DNA from: Paraglaciecola chathamensis S18K6
GTDB taxonomy: Bacteria; Pseudomonadota; Gammaproteobacteria; Enterobacterales; Alteromonadaceae
Assembly (NCBI GenBank): GCA_000314955.1
Contig: BAEM01000031.1
Location: 26,392 to 90,391 of the forward strand
Length of the DNA stretch: 64,000 nt
Direction of reading: 5' to 3'
Shown here piece after piece: positions 1-9,234 of the stretch (its first letter is position 1; each line of letters starts with the position of its first letter). The notes beneath the pieces were generated by a model. It ran no database searches, had not been told where the DNA came from, and saw only the letters and a program-made list of their open reading frames with translations. A program made the translations under genes and the position numbers.

Positions 1-1086
1 TATGTAGGCGGCGGTGCCATTGCTGCACAAGCGAGTGAGTTGGTCACTGAAATAGCTGAGAAACTAAACCTACCTGTTACCTCTACTTTGATGGGGCTAG
101 GCGCGTTTTCTGGTGTGCATGAGCAAAGCCTAGGCATGTTGGGTATGCACGGTACATTAGAATCAAATAAAGCGATGCATAACGCGGATTGTATTTTGGC
201 GTTAGGAGCACGTTTCGATGACCGTGTTACCAATAATGTTGAGAAGTTTTGTCCTCACGCGACCATTATTCATGTGGATATTGACCCTGCTTCTATCTCT
301 AAAACAGTCGCAGTTCATGTGCCTGTTGTGGGCAGTGTCGATCAAGTCGCCAAGCAATTACTTGCGCAAATGGGCGATATTGATACCGCTAAGCAAAAAG
401 AGAAACTGGCTGATTGGTGGGAGCAAATTGAACAGTGGCGTGGACGCAGCTGTTTAGATTTCAAGAAAGACGACAAACTCATCAAGCCACAAGAAGTGAT
501 CCAATCGGTTTACAAGCACACCAATGGTGACGCTTACGTGAGCTCAGATGTAGGTCAACACCAGATGTTTGCTGCCTTGTATTATCCGTTTGCCAAACCT
601 CGTCGCTGGATCAACTCAGGCGGCTTGGGCACCATGGGCTTTGGCTTGCCTGCTGCTATGGGTGTACAAATGGCTCACCGTGATGCGACTTCAGTGGTTA
701 TTACTGGAGACGGCAGTATTCAGATGAATATCCAAGAGTTGTCGACGTGCTTGCAATATAAGTTACCGATTAAAATTATTTCATTGAATAACCGCGCACT
801 CGGCATGGTTCGCCAATGGCAAGACATGAACTATAAGAGCCGCTACTCAAGCTCTTACATGGATTCAATGCCTGACTTCGTTAAACTTGCCGAAGCATAC
901 GGTCATATCGGTATTCGTGTTGAGCACCCTGATGAATTAGATGCCGCTATGGAGCGTTGTTTTGCAGAGAAAGATCGTTTGGTCTTTATGGATATCGCCA
1001 TTGATCAAAACGAACATGTATATCCAATGCAGATTAAATTTGGCGCTATGGATGATATGAGATTAAGCAAAACGGAGCGTACATAA
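1..1086 (+). CDS. ilvI: Acetolactate synthase large subunit, 3' part (5' end outside window)
   Basis: Catalyses the thiamine-diphosphate-dependent condensation of pyruvate with pyruvate or 2-oxobutyrate, the first common step of valine, leucine and isoleucine synthesis. The reading frame is open from base 1 and starts inside the central domain ([14 protein letters not shown]), so the N-terminal TPP-binding domain lies outside the window. The C-terminal TPP-binding motif is visible: GDGS followed about 25 residues later by NN. An internal TTG at 40 is not the real start. The stop overlaps the start of ilvH by one base (TAATG), so the two subunits are translationally coupled. The ilvI name rather than ilvB/G rests on the linked full-length IlvH-type small subunit. 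Confidence 0.95.
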   Translation, partial: YVGGGAIAAQASELVTEIAEKLNLPVTSTLMGLGAFSGVHEQSLGMLGMHGTLESNKAMHNADCILALGARFDDRVTNNVEKFCPHATIIHVDIDPASISKTVAVHVPVVGSVDQVAKQLLAQMGDIDTAKQKEKLADWWEQIEQWRGRSCLDFKKDDKLIKPQEVIQSVYKHTNGDAYVSSDVGQHQMFAALYYPFAKPRRWINSGGLGTMGFGLPAAMGVQMAHRDATSVVITGDGSIQMNIQELSTCLQYKLPIKIISLNNRALGMVRQWQDMNYKSRYSSSYMDSMPDFVKLAEAYGHIGIRVEHPDELDAAMERCFAEKDRLVFMDIAIDQNEHVYPMQIKFGAMDDMRLSKTERT

Positions 1087-1583
1087 TGAAACGTATTATT
1101 TCAGTTTTAATGGAAAACGCCCCAGGTGCTTTATCACGTATTGTGGGTGTGTTTTCTCAGCGTGGTTATAATGTTGACTCCTTGTGCGTTGCAGCAACCG
1201 ATGACAAAAGTTTGTCTCGACTGACCATCACGACGCAAGCAGATGACAAAGTGATTGAGCAGATCACTAAGCAGGTGAATAAGCTGATTGATGTGCTTAA
1301 AGTAACTGACCTCACAAATGGTAGTCATGTTGAGCGGGAACTTATGTTGATAAAGGTCGCTACCCGCAGTGAACTCGTGCGTGCAGAAGTAAACCGCAAT
1401 GTGGATATTTTCCGCGCGCAGATCATTGATGTCGACTTAAACAACTATACCATTCAAGTTACAGGTACGAGTGACAAGCTAGATGCCTTTGCTAATGTAC
1501 TTGCACAGAGTACTGAAATCATCGAGGCGTCTCGCACGGGTATATGTGGTTTAGCTCGCGGTGATAAAGCACTGCGCCCATAA
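1086..1583 (+). CDS. ilvH: Acetolactate synthase small (regulatory) subunit
   Basis: Regulatory subunit that activates the catalytic subunit and confers valine feedback inhibition. It has 165 residues, the usual IlvH length. The N-terminal ACT domain (about residues 1-80) shows the family pattern NAPGALSRIVGVFSQRGYN. The C-terminal half (about 85-160) carries the second ferredoxin-like domain ending in SRTGICGLARGD. The start codon overlaps the ilvI stop, and a hairpin terminator follows 17 bases after the stop, so ilvIH is a closed operon end. Confidence 0.96.
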   Translation: MKRIISVLMENAPGALSRIVGVFSQRGYNVDSLCVAATDDKSLSRLTITTQADDKVIEQITKQVNKLIDVLKVTDLTNGSHVERELMLIKVATRSELVRAEVNRNVDIFRAQIIDVDLNNYTIQVTGTSDKLDAFANVLAQSTEIIEASRTGICGLARGDKALRP

Positions 1584-1600
1584 GTGGAATGATAGAATGC

Positions 1601-1630
1601 AAAAAGGCTCAAATATGAGCCTTTTTTTGT
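1601..1630. terminator. Bidirectional rho-independent terminator between ilvH and tdk
   Basis: AAAAAGGCTC and GAGCCTTTTT form a stem around the short loop AAATAT, with a T run on the plus strand and an A run on the left that gives a T run on the minus strand. It sits between two convergent genes and can serve both. Confidence 0.88.
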
Positions 1631-1657
1631 TTTTGTACCTAGGGTTGTTTAACAGAC

Positions 1658-2242
1658 TTATGCTTGATCCCACACCAGTTCTTTGAAGTGCTTGCGACAC
1701 ATAGATTCATATCTGTCGTTCCCGCCTACCTCTACCTGTGCGCCTTCTTTCGCTGCATTGCCGTGCTCATCCAAGCGCACCACAAAGGTCGCCTTGCGCC
1801 CGCAATGACAAATCGTTTTTAGCTCAATGAGTTTGTCGGCCCAAGCCATTAAATAGCGGCTGCCTTCAAAGGTTTCTCCTACAAAGTCAGTTCTCAGACC
1901 ATAAGCCAATACGGGAATATCCAAATCATCGACCACAGATACGAGTTGCTGTACTTGCTGTTTATTTAAAAATTGGGCTTCGTCGATAAAAACACAATCT
2001 AATTTCTTGTCCCTGTGTAAAGTCGATATTTGCTCATGCAAGTCGCTGGTGCCGTTAAAAAGGTGGGCACTGGCTTCTAAACCAATGCGCGAAGCCACTT
2101 TGCCAATACCGAAGCGGTCGTCTAAGGCGGCGGTAAAAATTGCAGCGCGCATGCCACGCTCTTTGTAGTTATAAGCCGATTGAAGCAAAGATGTGGATTT
2201 ACCTGCATTCATTGCAGAGTAGTAAAAGTAGAGCTGGGCCAT
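1658..2242 (-). CDS. tdk: Thymidine kinase
   Basis: Phosphorylates thymidine to dTMP with ATP in the cytoplasmic salvage pathway. The 194-residue protein matches type II (TK1-like) thymidine kinases: P-loop MNAGKST near residue 12, a Walker B-like FIDEAQFL near residue 85, the lasso zinc cysteines CHCGRK near 145 and CRKHF near the C-terminus, and the nucleoside-binding YGLRTDF. It is convergent with ilvIH and monocistronic as far as can be seen. Confidence 0.95.
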   Translation of the reverse strand: MAQLYFYYSAMNAGKSTSLLQSAYNYKERGMRAAIFTAALDDRFGIGKVASRIGLEASAHLFNGTSDLHEQISTLHRDKKLDCVFIDEAQFLNKQQVQQLVSVVDDLDIPVLAYGLRTDFVGETFEGSRYLMAWADKLIELKTICHCGRKATFVVRLDEHGNAAKEGAQVEVGGNDRYESMCRKHFKELVWDQA

Positions 2243-2337
2243 GAAACGAGGGATCCTGATAAGCAGTGTGCTTGCTGTACGTTATTATTGTCAGGCTATG
2301 TTAGCGGATATCAAGGTTAATGTAAGCTACTGAAAAG

Positions 2338-4386
2338 CTATTTTGCTTGTGCAGATGACGCTGTGGTATCGGTTATTGGGTTTTGCCATTCGATTAGCTG
2401 TTCATTGCGCATTGGTTTTGCAAAATAAAAACCTTGCAGGTAATCCACTCCCATGGCTTTTAGGGCCAGGGCTTGCTCGAGGGTTTCAACTCCTTCGGCG
2501 ACGGTTTTACAGTTAAGCTCACTGGCAATGAACAAGGTTGCGCGGATAATGGCTTCGCCGTTGTTGTGCATATTGTCGATGAAAGATTTATCGATTTTGA
2601 CCTGATTAACAGACAATGTCTGTAATTGAGAAAGAGATGAATAACCCGTACCAAAGTCATCAATAGACACATGAACTTTGCGGGCCTGAATTGCTTCGAG
2701 CTGTTGTTTGATTTTAATTTTGTTATCGACAAAAATAGATTCAGTGATCTCAAGATGCAGTCGCTCTGGGGCTAGCCCGCTACTGCGCAGCGCATTGTCT
2801 AGCGCTCGAATAAAGCTGTCATCCATTAGCTGAATAATAGATACATTCACTGATACTGCTGCGTCATGGGCATATTGCCACTGACTGGCGTCCATGCAGG
2901 CTCTGTTGAGCACCCAAGCCCCCATTTCTTTAATTAAGCCTGATTTTTCAGCCAACGGGATAAATTGGTCGGGGCCGATAAAACGACCATCGAAATCCCA
3001 GCGTAACAGCGCCTCAAACGCGCAAGATGAAGTGTCTTTCGCTGAAACGATGGGTTGGTAACATAAGTAAAGTTGACGCCGCACGGTGGCTTGTTGCAAC
3101 CCTTCTAGTATGGTTTGCGTGTCAATTACTCTTTGTTGTAATTCATTGCTGAATATCACAGGCGTGCGATCTGGCGTGACCTTTTGCTCACTCATAACCA
3201 AGTCGGCAAACTGAATTAACTCGGTAGCTTCTGTGCTGTGCTCTGGGCACATCGCAATGCCCACGGTTGCCCCTAAATGCACGCTATTGTTGTTCACTGA
3301 AATTGCTTGCGAAATACTGGTTATGATGGCACTAGCAATCGCTTTAGCGGTTGGTGCGTCACTGTAGGGCAGGGCGACTAAAAATTCATCTCCCGTCCAG
3401 CGTCCGATTTTGTTGTCGTCAGAGAACGCGCTGATCCGGCGCGTTACTTCTTGTAAAACACTGTCACCGACTTGGTGGCCCATGGTGTCATTGATTTTTT
3501 TAAAGCCATCGAGATCGATAAACAGCAAGGCTAATTCGCTGTTACTTTGTTCTGCTCTTGCGGCTAATTTACTTAAGGATTGGGTAAACGCTTTGCGGTT
3601 CATTAACTGGGTTAGAGGGTCTAGATAAGACAGTTGCGCTATTTTTTCAGTTCGCTTGCTGACTTGTTCTTCAAGGGTATTATTTACAACATTAAGCTTG
3701 TCGTAAGCATCACTGAGCTCTTGATTGACCTTGTCTAATTGTTGTTTTTCCTGACGAAGTTGCTCACTCATCGCCATGTTCATATTTCTTGTATTGATGG
3801 AGTCATGAGTGAACTGGACGGCTTTAGAATAGGTAAACACCAACCCAATACTGAAGACTAAACCTAAGCCCCCGAGCATAACTCGATAGTCTTCTTCAGA
3901 TATAACGCCCAAGATAGAAATAGGCACTAGGAGTATCAGTGCATACGAGATTGAGATCCGCGCATTGGCCGCTAAAACAGATTGTCCTCCAGCGGCCATC
4001 GAAGATAAAACGATGATCATGACAGAGAACTCAAGCAAGTTAACATAGGAAAAAGTGAGTATAGGTAGGGTGGTCCATAAAATTGCAGTGGCAATACAGC
4101 CGATACCGAAGCGTACTTGTGCTGCATCACCGTCAAAATCTTGCTGGGGTTTTATTACTCTTCGCCAATAAAGTCCGTCTACAAAGCGCAGCGTTGACAC
4201 CACTAGCATGCACAACCACCATGCTTGCTTAATCAAATGAATCTCGGGATTAGCAAAGCCAAACGCTAACACACTACTTGAAGCGAGAGTTATCAAACAG
4301 GCGGCACCTATATTACTGTAAAGTAATTTAGCAGCATCCTGACTATTTAGTGCACGTAAATCGGCCGAAGTATTCGTCACTCTCAT
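2338..4386 (-). CDS. Membrane-bound GGDEF/EAL protein, probable c-di-GMP phosphodiesterase
   Basis: The 682-residue protein has about six hydrophobic helices (residues 25-190), a coiled-coil linker (205-250), a GGDEF domain (about 253-410) and an EAL domain (about 430-670). The GGDEF signature is changed to TGDEF (331-335) and no RxxD inhibitory site precedes it, so diguanylate cyclase activity is doubtful. The EAL domain looks complete: EALLRW (458-463), NVS, HLEITES, the IDDFGTGYSSL loop, VKIDKSFI and the VAEGVET glutamate. I infer a phosphodiesterase that lowers c-di-GMP in response to a membrane signal. It is transcribed alone; the sensory domain is not recognised beyond being membrane-embedded. 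Confidence 0.9.
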   Translation of the reverse strand: MRVTNTSADLRALNSQDAAKLLYSNIGAACLITLASSSVLAFGFANPEIHLIKQAWWLCMLVVSTLRFVDGLYWRRVIKPQQDFDGDAAQVRFGIGCIATAILWTTLPILTFSYVNLLEFSVMIIVLSSMAAGGQSVLAANARISISYALILLVPISILGVISEEDYRVMLGGLGLVFSIGLVFTYSKAVQFTHDSINTRNMNMAMSEQLRQEKQQLDKVNQELSDAYDKLNVVNNTLEEQVSKRTEKIAQLSYLDPLTQLMNRKAFTQSLSKLAARAEQSNSELALLFIDLDGFKKINDTMGHQVGDSVLQEVTRRISAFSDDNKIGRWTGDEFLVALPYSDAPTAKAIASAIITSISQAISVNNNSVHLGATVGIAMCPEHSTEATELIQFADLVMSEQKVTPDRTPVIFSNELQQRVIDTQTILEGLQQATVRRQLYLCYQPIVSAKDTSSCAFEALLRWDFDGRFIGPDQFIPLAEKSGLIKEMGAWVLNRACMDASQWQYAHDAAVSVNVSIIQLMDDSFIRALDNALRSSGLAPERLHLEITESIFVDNKIKIKQQLEAIQARKVHVSIDDFGTGYSSLSQLQTLSVNQVKIDKSFIDNMHNNGEAIIRATLFIASELNCKTVAEGVETLEQALALKAMGVDYLQGFYFAKPMRNEQLIEWQNPITDTTASSAQAK

Positions 4387-4514
4387 CCTAGAACGGTGAA
4401 TTAATTTTTTGTTTTTAGTCTGCCTAACGCACCGTAAGAAGCAAACCTCAACGTAAATTTATTGCTATTAGACGAACAATTTACCGTAAATTGATGAAAA
4501 AAGTAACAGCTGGT

Positions 4515-5156
4515 TTAATACCTTTGTATAAGATATTTGACCAACTGTTCACCCGCGACTTGAATATGCTGACTTAGTATGGCCCCAGCTTTTTCGTGTT
4601 GGTCCGCAGATAATGCGTTGAGCAAAGCATCATGCTCATCTTGGCTGCGGTCAAAGTAAGCGAGTTCCGTTTCATGAAAACCGATATATCTGGCACATAA
4701 CAAATGCAAGTGAGCGACGGTGTCAAACAGAGCTGCACGGTTCGCTGGTACGTACAAACAGCGATGAAATTGCCAATTGAGTTCACCGTTTAACAGTATA
4801 TCGTCAGGGGAAATAGCTTTCAGCTGAAGCAGTATGTCACGGGCTTTGCCCAGTGTTTCAAAATTGATATTCGGTGCCGCGTGAGCTAACAACATAGGTT
4901 CAAGATGCATGCGCATTAAATATAAATCTTGAGCGTCATCTGCGTTTAACGGGCGCAACATCACGCTGGATTTTCCATGCGCTACCAGCCAGCCTTCATT
5001 CTTGAGCCGTTGTAGGGCATCCCGTATGGGGATACGGCTCACGCCATAGCGCTCTGCGAGCTGAGCTTGTTTCAGAGCCTGCTTTTCCGGCAACTTACCT
5101 TGCACTATGTCCTGTTTAAGCTGTTGATAAAGCGTGTGAGTTTTTTGGTTATGCAT
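4515..5156 (-). CDS. GntR-family transcriptional regulator, FCD subfamily
   Basis: The N-terminal winged helix-turn-helix (about 5-70) has the GntR pattern QLAERYGVSRIPIRDALQRL. An all-helical FCD ligand-binding domain follows (about 80-205) with plausible metal or ligand residues (NWQFHR, DEHDALL, QHIQ). It lies 23 bases downstream of the BenE-type transporter gene on the same strand, so the two probably form an operon. A perfect palindrome of the type bound by FCD regulators lies in the transporter leader, which suggests autoregulation and control of the transporter. The ligand is unknown. Confidence 0.9.
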   Translation of the reverse strand: MHNQKTHTLYQQLKQDIVQGKLPEKQALKQAQLAERYGVSRIPIRDALQRLKNEGWLVAHGKSSVMLRPLNADDAQDLYLMRMHLEPMLLAHAAPNINFETLGKARDILLQLKAISPDDILLNGELNWQFHRCLYVPANRAALFDTVAHLHLLCARYIGFHETELAYFDRSQDEHDALLNALSADQHEKAGAILSQHIQVAGEQLVKYLIQRY

Positions 5157-5179
5157 GGGCGCTCGCTTTGTACAGTCCG

Positions 5180-6373
5180 TTATTGTTGATTAGCGTTAGG
5201 CATGGGTTGGCGTTTGGCGCTAAACAGCAGTGTCAGCATACCTATAATTAACCCCCAAAACGCTGAAGAAACATCAAACAAGGATACACCCGATGCAGTC
5301 ACTAAAAATGTAACAATGGCAGCGTCTCGATATTGTGGGTCGTGCACTGAACTAAATAGGCTAGCCCCTATGGTACCTAGCAGCGCCAGACCAGCAAGTG
5401 TGGCAATTAATGCTGCAGGGAACGCCGCAAATAAACTGACCACCACGGTCGCACCAAGTCCGGCAATAATATTGAATACCCCTGCAGATACGCCAGCGAT
5501 ATAGCGCTTAGCAGGATCGCTATGGGCCTCGTCACTGGTGCATATGGCTGCGGTGATTGCGGCTAAATTAAAGCTAAACCCACCAAAAGGGGCAAGTATT
5601 AAATTTAATGCACCGCTGGTGGTAATAATCGGTGATATAGGTTGTTGCGCATAACCACTGGATTTAAGCACTGCCATACCCGGTAAGTTTTGCGATGTCA
5701 TTGTGACGATAAATAAGGGTAAACCTACGCCAATAAGTAACGATAAATCAAACGTTGGAGATACCCAAACAGGCGTCGCGGTGGTTATTTCAATGGCGGT
5801 TAAGTCAAACATACCTGTAAGCCACGCGTAAGTTGTGCCGGTGATTAATACCAATAATATACAGAAACGAGGAATGAGTCGTTTGCTGATAAAATAACTC
5901 AGCAACATAACACCGACGAGCATAGGCGCAATAGCAAACGATTCGAAAATAGAGAGTCCGAATTGCAGTAAAATTCCCGCTAGCATCGCACTGGCTAATG
6001 GCAATGGAATACGTTTTGTTAAAGTATCGAACCAGCCTGAAATACCCGTGATCAAGGTTAAAACAGCGACAAATAAAAATATACCGATGGCCTGTTCAAT
6101 GCTAACACCGGCTAAGCTGGTGGCCAGTAAGGCAGCGCCTGGTGTCGACCAAACAATGATAATGGGACGCCGGTAATACCAAGACAACCCTAAGCACCCT
6201 GCGCCCATACCAATCCCCAACGCCCAAACCCAGCTGACAATCATCTCATGGCTTGCTCCAGCAGCTTGAGCCGCTTGGAATACAATAGCCACGGCGCTGG
6301 CGAACCCGACCAATACGGCGATAAATCCGGCACTGATGGCGGAAAGACTCATATCCTGAATAAGCTTTTTCAT
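5180..6373 (-). CDS. benE: BenE-family inner-membrane transporter (benzoate/H+ symporter-like)
   Basis: A hydrophobic protein of about 397 residues with roughly 11-12 membrane segments and the BenE N-terminal pattern SAISAGFIAVLVGFASAVAI, then WSTPGAALL. BenE proteins are proton-coupled carriers for benzoate or related aromatic acids. The frame extends to an ATG at 6418, but the family N-terminus fits the ATG at 6373 (MKKLIQDMS), and the longer form would read through the operator. No benzoate catabolic genes are nearby, so the substrate is open; nucleobase-transporter-like carriers share the fold. It appears to be co-transcribed with the following gntR gene. Confidence 0.85.
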   Translation of the reverse strand: MKKLIQDMSLSAISAGFIAVLVGFASAVAIVFQAAQAAGASHEMIVSWVWALGIGMGAGCLGLSWYYRRPIIIVWSTPGAALLATSLAGVSIEQAIGIFLFVAVLTLITGISGWFDTLTKRIPLPLASAMLAGILLQFGLSIFESFAIAPMLVGVMLLSYFISKRLIPRFCILLVLITGTTYAWLTGMFDLTAIEITTATPVWVSPTFDLSLLIGVGLPLFIVTMTSQNLPGMAVLKSSGYAQQPISPIITTSGALNLILAPFGGFSFNLAAITAAICTSDEAHSDPAKRYIAGVSAGVFNIIAGLGATVVVSLFAAFPAALIATLAGLALLGTIGASLFSSVHDPQYRDAAIVTFLVTASGVSLFDVSSAFWGLIIGMLTLLFSAKRQPMPNANQQ

Positions 6374-6405
6374 TTTGTATACTTTATAGAATTTGTATAC
6401 AAATT
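6374..6405. promoter_or_regulatory. Probable GntR operator in the benE-gntR leader
   Basis: A perfect 16-bp palindrome, AATTTGTATACAAATT, occupies 6390-6405. A second copy of its core, TTTTGTATACTT, lies at 6374-6385, directly before the benE start codon. FCD-type GntR regulators recognise GT-N(2-3)-AC palindromes of this kind. Two sites 17 bases apart between promoter and start codon suggest repression by the downstream GntR protein. This is inferred, not tested. Confidence 0.7.
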
Positions 6406-6554
6406 TAACACTCACCATCGAGAGATGTAAACCATTAGCGCGGGATTAATGCAAACAAAGGCGAATGTAAGGTCAGGTTTATCGCGGATGATTTATGACA
6501 AATAGTGCATAAGTAGCGCCGACGCAGCGCACAGCATCAGCGCCAGAACGCATG

Positions 6555-7430
6555 TTAAGCGTTAGCGCTGGCTGATGAGCGAAACTTTTTCGCTAACAGT
6601 ACAAGCATGAAGGCCCCAATATACATAGTGACCCCATACACCCCAGGCGCTACAGCAAAGTCGGCTCGTTGTAAAAAGGTGACTGCAATTAGTATAGCCA
6701 TAGCTGAATTTTGCACGCCTACTTCTATTCCCAAGGTGATGTTATCTCTGGCTGAAAACCTGAATAACGCACCGAGGCCGATGCCTAGCATAATGGCTAA
6801 CAGGTTTAAGGTTAATGCACTTGAGAATACAGCAGAGAAAGATGAAGCAAGTGTGTCTTTTTCCTGGATCGTAATAGCCACGATCATCAGCACCAGAAAT
6901 GCCGTCGCTAGATGGCGGAAAAAGGGTTCGCAACGAATAGCTTTCTCAGCAAAATAATGCCGAATAATAATACCGATGAGCACAGGAATTAAGGTAATAA
7001 AAATTAGCCCGAGTGTGGTGCTAAGCAAAGAGAATGACTGAGCTTCGTGTTGACCAAACTGACTAATGGCAAATTGGATAATCAACGGTGTCGTAATCAC
7101 GCAGATCAGCGAACTAATGGCCGTTAGGCTAACCGAAAGCGCCAAGTTTGCTTTCGCGATCTGGCTGATAATGTTAGAGCTTGTGCCACCAGGACAAGCC
7201 GCGAGTATCATGATCCCTATGGCTAGATTTGGGGCTAAATCGAACGCAATGGCCAAGCAATAAGCCAATATTGGCAGTAATAGAAGTTGCCCAAACAGCC
7301 CAACCAAAATAGGTAAGGGCGCACGCCATAGCTGCTGAAAGTCATTTTTGGTTAAGCTCAGTCCCATACCAAACATGATGAGGGCTAGAACAAATGGTGC
7401 TATGTACTGGGTTAAGAATGATTCGGTCAT
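6555..7430 (-). CDS. BASS-family (bile acid:sodium symporter) transporter
   Basis: A 291-residue polytopic membrane protein with about nine hydrophobic segments. It shows the SBF/BASS features FGMGLSLT near residue 21, the conserved AACPGGTSSNI near 78 and the late EVGVQNSAMAI near 237, which line the sodium and substrate sites in the family. Bacterial members carry organic anions such as bile acids, pantoate or keto acids; the substrate here is unknown. It is upstream of benE on the same strand, but the gap of about 180 bases with its own operator makes a separate transcript likely. Confidence 0.9.
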   Translation of the reverse strand: MTESFLTQYIAPFVLALIMFGMGLSLTKNDFQQLWRAPLPILVGLFGQLLLLPILAYCLAIAFDLAPNLAIGIMILAACPGGTSSNIISQIAKANLALSVSLTAISSLICVITTPLIIQFAISQFGQHEAQSFSLLSTTLGLIFITLIPVLIGIIIRHYFAEKAIRCEPFFRHLATAFLVLMIVAITIQEKDTLASSFSAVFSSALTLNLLAIMLGIGLGALFRFSARDNITLGIEVGVQNSAMAILIAVTFLQRADFAVAPGVYGVTMYIGAFMLVLLAKKFRSSASANA

Positions 7431-7548
7431 TATTATTATTGTTCACTAGGTTAATAGGCATTAATTGCCAGTTAGGGATATAACATAAGGTGGAAGGCAT
7501 ATCCTCTGCCTTCAGGCTTGCAGTGGTAGGTAGATTACAGTGTATTTG

Positions 7549-8319
7549 TCATGGGAGGTCTCGTAAGTCTTGTGGTTCTAATAATTGATAATAGTGACGC
7601 AGCCGAGTAAGCAGCGCTTGGTTCGCTACGATGAATTCGTTCAATTGATGAATAATGTCTTTCTGCTCTATGGTGGACAAATGAAAGGTCACTGGCCCGT
7701 GAGGTATATTTTTAGCTATCGTCACTTTTTGTTTTTTCTCAGGTGTCGCTAATAGGTATTGTGCAACGTTATATTCAACGTCTGCACCGTCAACTCTGTT
7801 TTTAAGCACTAAATTGATGGCAGCATTCGGAGAGTTCACCTCAAGCACATTTAAGCGATTCTTGGCGATGCGCTCAAGCCAATGAACAGGGGTAAACCCG
7901 TGGGGCACGCCTAAAGACCGGAACTGCTTCATGCTGTAATATTCGCGCTCTGTCAAAACCATGGTCGCGCTAATGGCGCTGATTAACGGCTTACTTAGGG
8001 TTTTACGAGAATCAATTTTGTCGTGAATGGAACGCCAATCTGCGTTATCGGGGTAAGCAAAATCGATAGAATCCTGAGCCAGTGCTCGCTGTAAACGTTT
8101 GATAGGATAAGAGCGATACTCGAACTGATGCCCACTAGCCTGTGAAAACGCCTCTAGTACAGCCCACGCATAACCTTTGTCTTCTTTTAGACTGAAATTG
8201 TAATGGGGGAAATAATCAATGTCTTGGCAGCCTACAACAAAGGTTTTTTGCGGGCTGGCATTCGCCCAACTTATTCCTAAAACAGATAACCAAATCAACC
8301 ACCAGCGGGTATTGTGCAT
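7549..8319 (-). CDS. Periplasmic family-3 substrate-binding-like protein (orphan)
   Basis: A protein of about 256 residues with an N-terminal secretion signal (WWLIWLSVLGISWANA, cleavage after ANA). It has the two-lobe solute-binding pattern of family 3: FVVGCQDIDYFPHYNF at the start, SYPIKRLQRAL near 75 and a hinge return near GVPHG. I chose the ATG at 8319 (MHNTRWW) over the GTG at 8331 because an AGAG ribosome-binding site is well spaced from it. No ABC permease or ATPase gene is adjacent, so it may act as a sensor or orphan binding protein. The ligand is unknown; amino acids are typical for the family. Confidence 0.75.
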   Translation of the reverse strand: MHNTRWWLIWLSVLGISWANASPQKTFVVGCQDIDYFPHYNFSLKEDKGYAWAVLEAFSQASGHQFEYRSYPIKRLQRALAQDSIDFAYPDNADWRSIHDKIDSRKTLSKPLISAISATMVLTEREYYSMKQFRSLGVPHGFTPVHWLERIAKNRLNVLEVNSPNAAINLVLKNRVDGADVEYNVAQYLLATPEKKQKVTIAKNIPHGPVTFHLSTIEQKDIIHQLNEFIVANQALLTRLRHYYQLLEPQDLRDLP

Positions 8320-8432
8320 GCTTAATATCACTCTACTGCAAATTCATGATGTGTTTTAGCATAGTTGAAAATAGCCATTTCGTGGAAATTGCCACCAATG
8401 CTATTCACACCAGCACTAGGTGGCACGCCAAG

Positions 8433-9182
8433 CTAGCTCATTTTAGCCAGTAAACTAAGGGGGGCAATTCGCGCAATATAGCGGAATAAAGCCCAAGGCC
8501 ATGTGGGTACAAAGCTACTATCTACCTCTTTTTCAATGGCCTTAACCATAGCCTTGCATCCTGTTTCGGTATCAACAATAAACGGCACTGTTTTTACCTT
8601 TTCGTTGATTTCGCTTTGAATGAAGCCTGGGTGAATGGTGGTCACCTTAATAGGGGTCTTCATCACATCAATACGGATGCCTTCTGTCATCGAAGTCAGC
8701 GCTGCTTTGGTGGCCGCATATACGGTCATTGCCCGTCGCGCGCCGCGCACCGCACTAACTGAAGAGATGGTCACCAGATGCCCAGCATTTTGTTCGCGGA
8801 AAATTTCCATACTGGCTTCACACTGCGCCAGAGCTGACACAAAATTGGTCACGGCGGTTTGTTTGTTGGCGTGAAAATACCCCGTGCCTACCGACGCGCC
8901 TTTACCCATGCCGGCATTAACGATAACGCGGTCAAGCCCGCCCATATCTGCGGCAAAGGCTTTGATTACCTCAAACACCTGTGGGTGGTCGTCCACGTCT
9001 AACGGGCGAATAAATACCTCAATATTCGGATTGATAGCGAGTAATTCAGCTTTTAATTCTTCTAAGCGCTCGACCCGTCTGGCGCATAACCCCAAGTTAC
9101 GGCCCATCTTGGCAAACTCAATAGCCATGCCTTTTCCTAAGCCTGAGCTTGCGCCAGTGATTACGATGTTTTTTCTTGTCAT
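8433..9182 (-). CDS. Short-chain dehydrogenase/reductase (SDR)
   Basis: A classical SDR of about 249 residues: nucleotide-binding TGASSGLGKG near residue 8, NAG near 90, the catalytic Ser region TISSVSAV near 140 and the YAATK catalytic Tyr/Lys near 155. An arginine in the CARR segment after the second strand suggests NADP(H) preference. The frame extends upstream to 9287, but the ATG at 9182 has a good AGAGA ribosome-binding site and begins directly with the Rossmann fold. It is the last gene of the acyl-CoA dehydrogenase/kinase/phosphatase operon, so it may reduce or oxidise a keto/hydroxy acyl intermediate. Substrate unproven. Confidence 0.9.
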   Translation of the reverse strand: MTRKNIVITGASSGLGKGMAIEFAKMGRNLGLCARRVERLEELKAELLAINPNIEVFIRPLDVDDHPQVFEVIKAFAADMGGLDRVIVNAGMGKGASVGTGYFHANKQTAVTNFVSALAQCEASMEIFREQNAGHLVTISSVSAVRGARRAMTVYAATKAALTSMTEGIRIDVMKTPIKVTTIHPGFIQSEINEKVKTVPFIVDTETGCKAMVKAIEKEVDSSFVPTWPWALFRYIARIAPLSLLAKMS

Positions 9183-9234
9183 GGTGGCGTCTCTCTTTAT
9201 GTACTGGTTTGTTTTAGCTTTCTGCTTGGGCTCA

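Noticed and set aside
6533..6580. Inverted repeat over the 3' end of the BASS transporter gene
   Set aside because: The stem is interrupted, overlaps coding sequence and lacks a T run, so I do not call a terminator.
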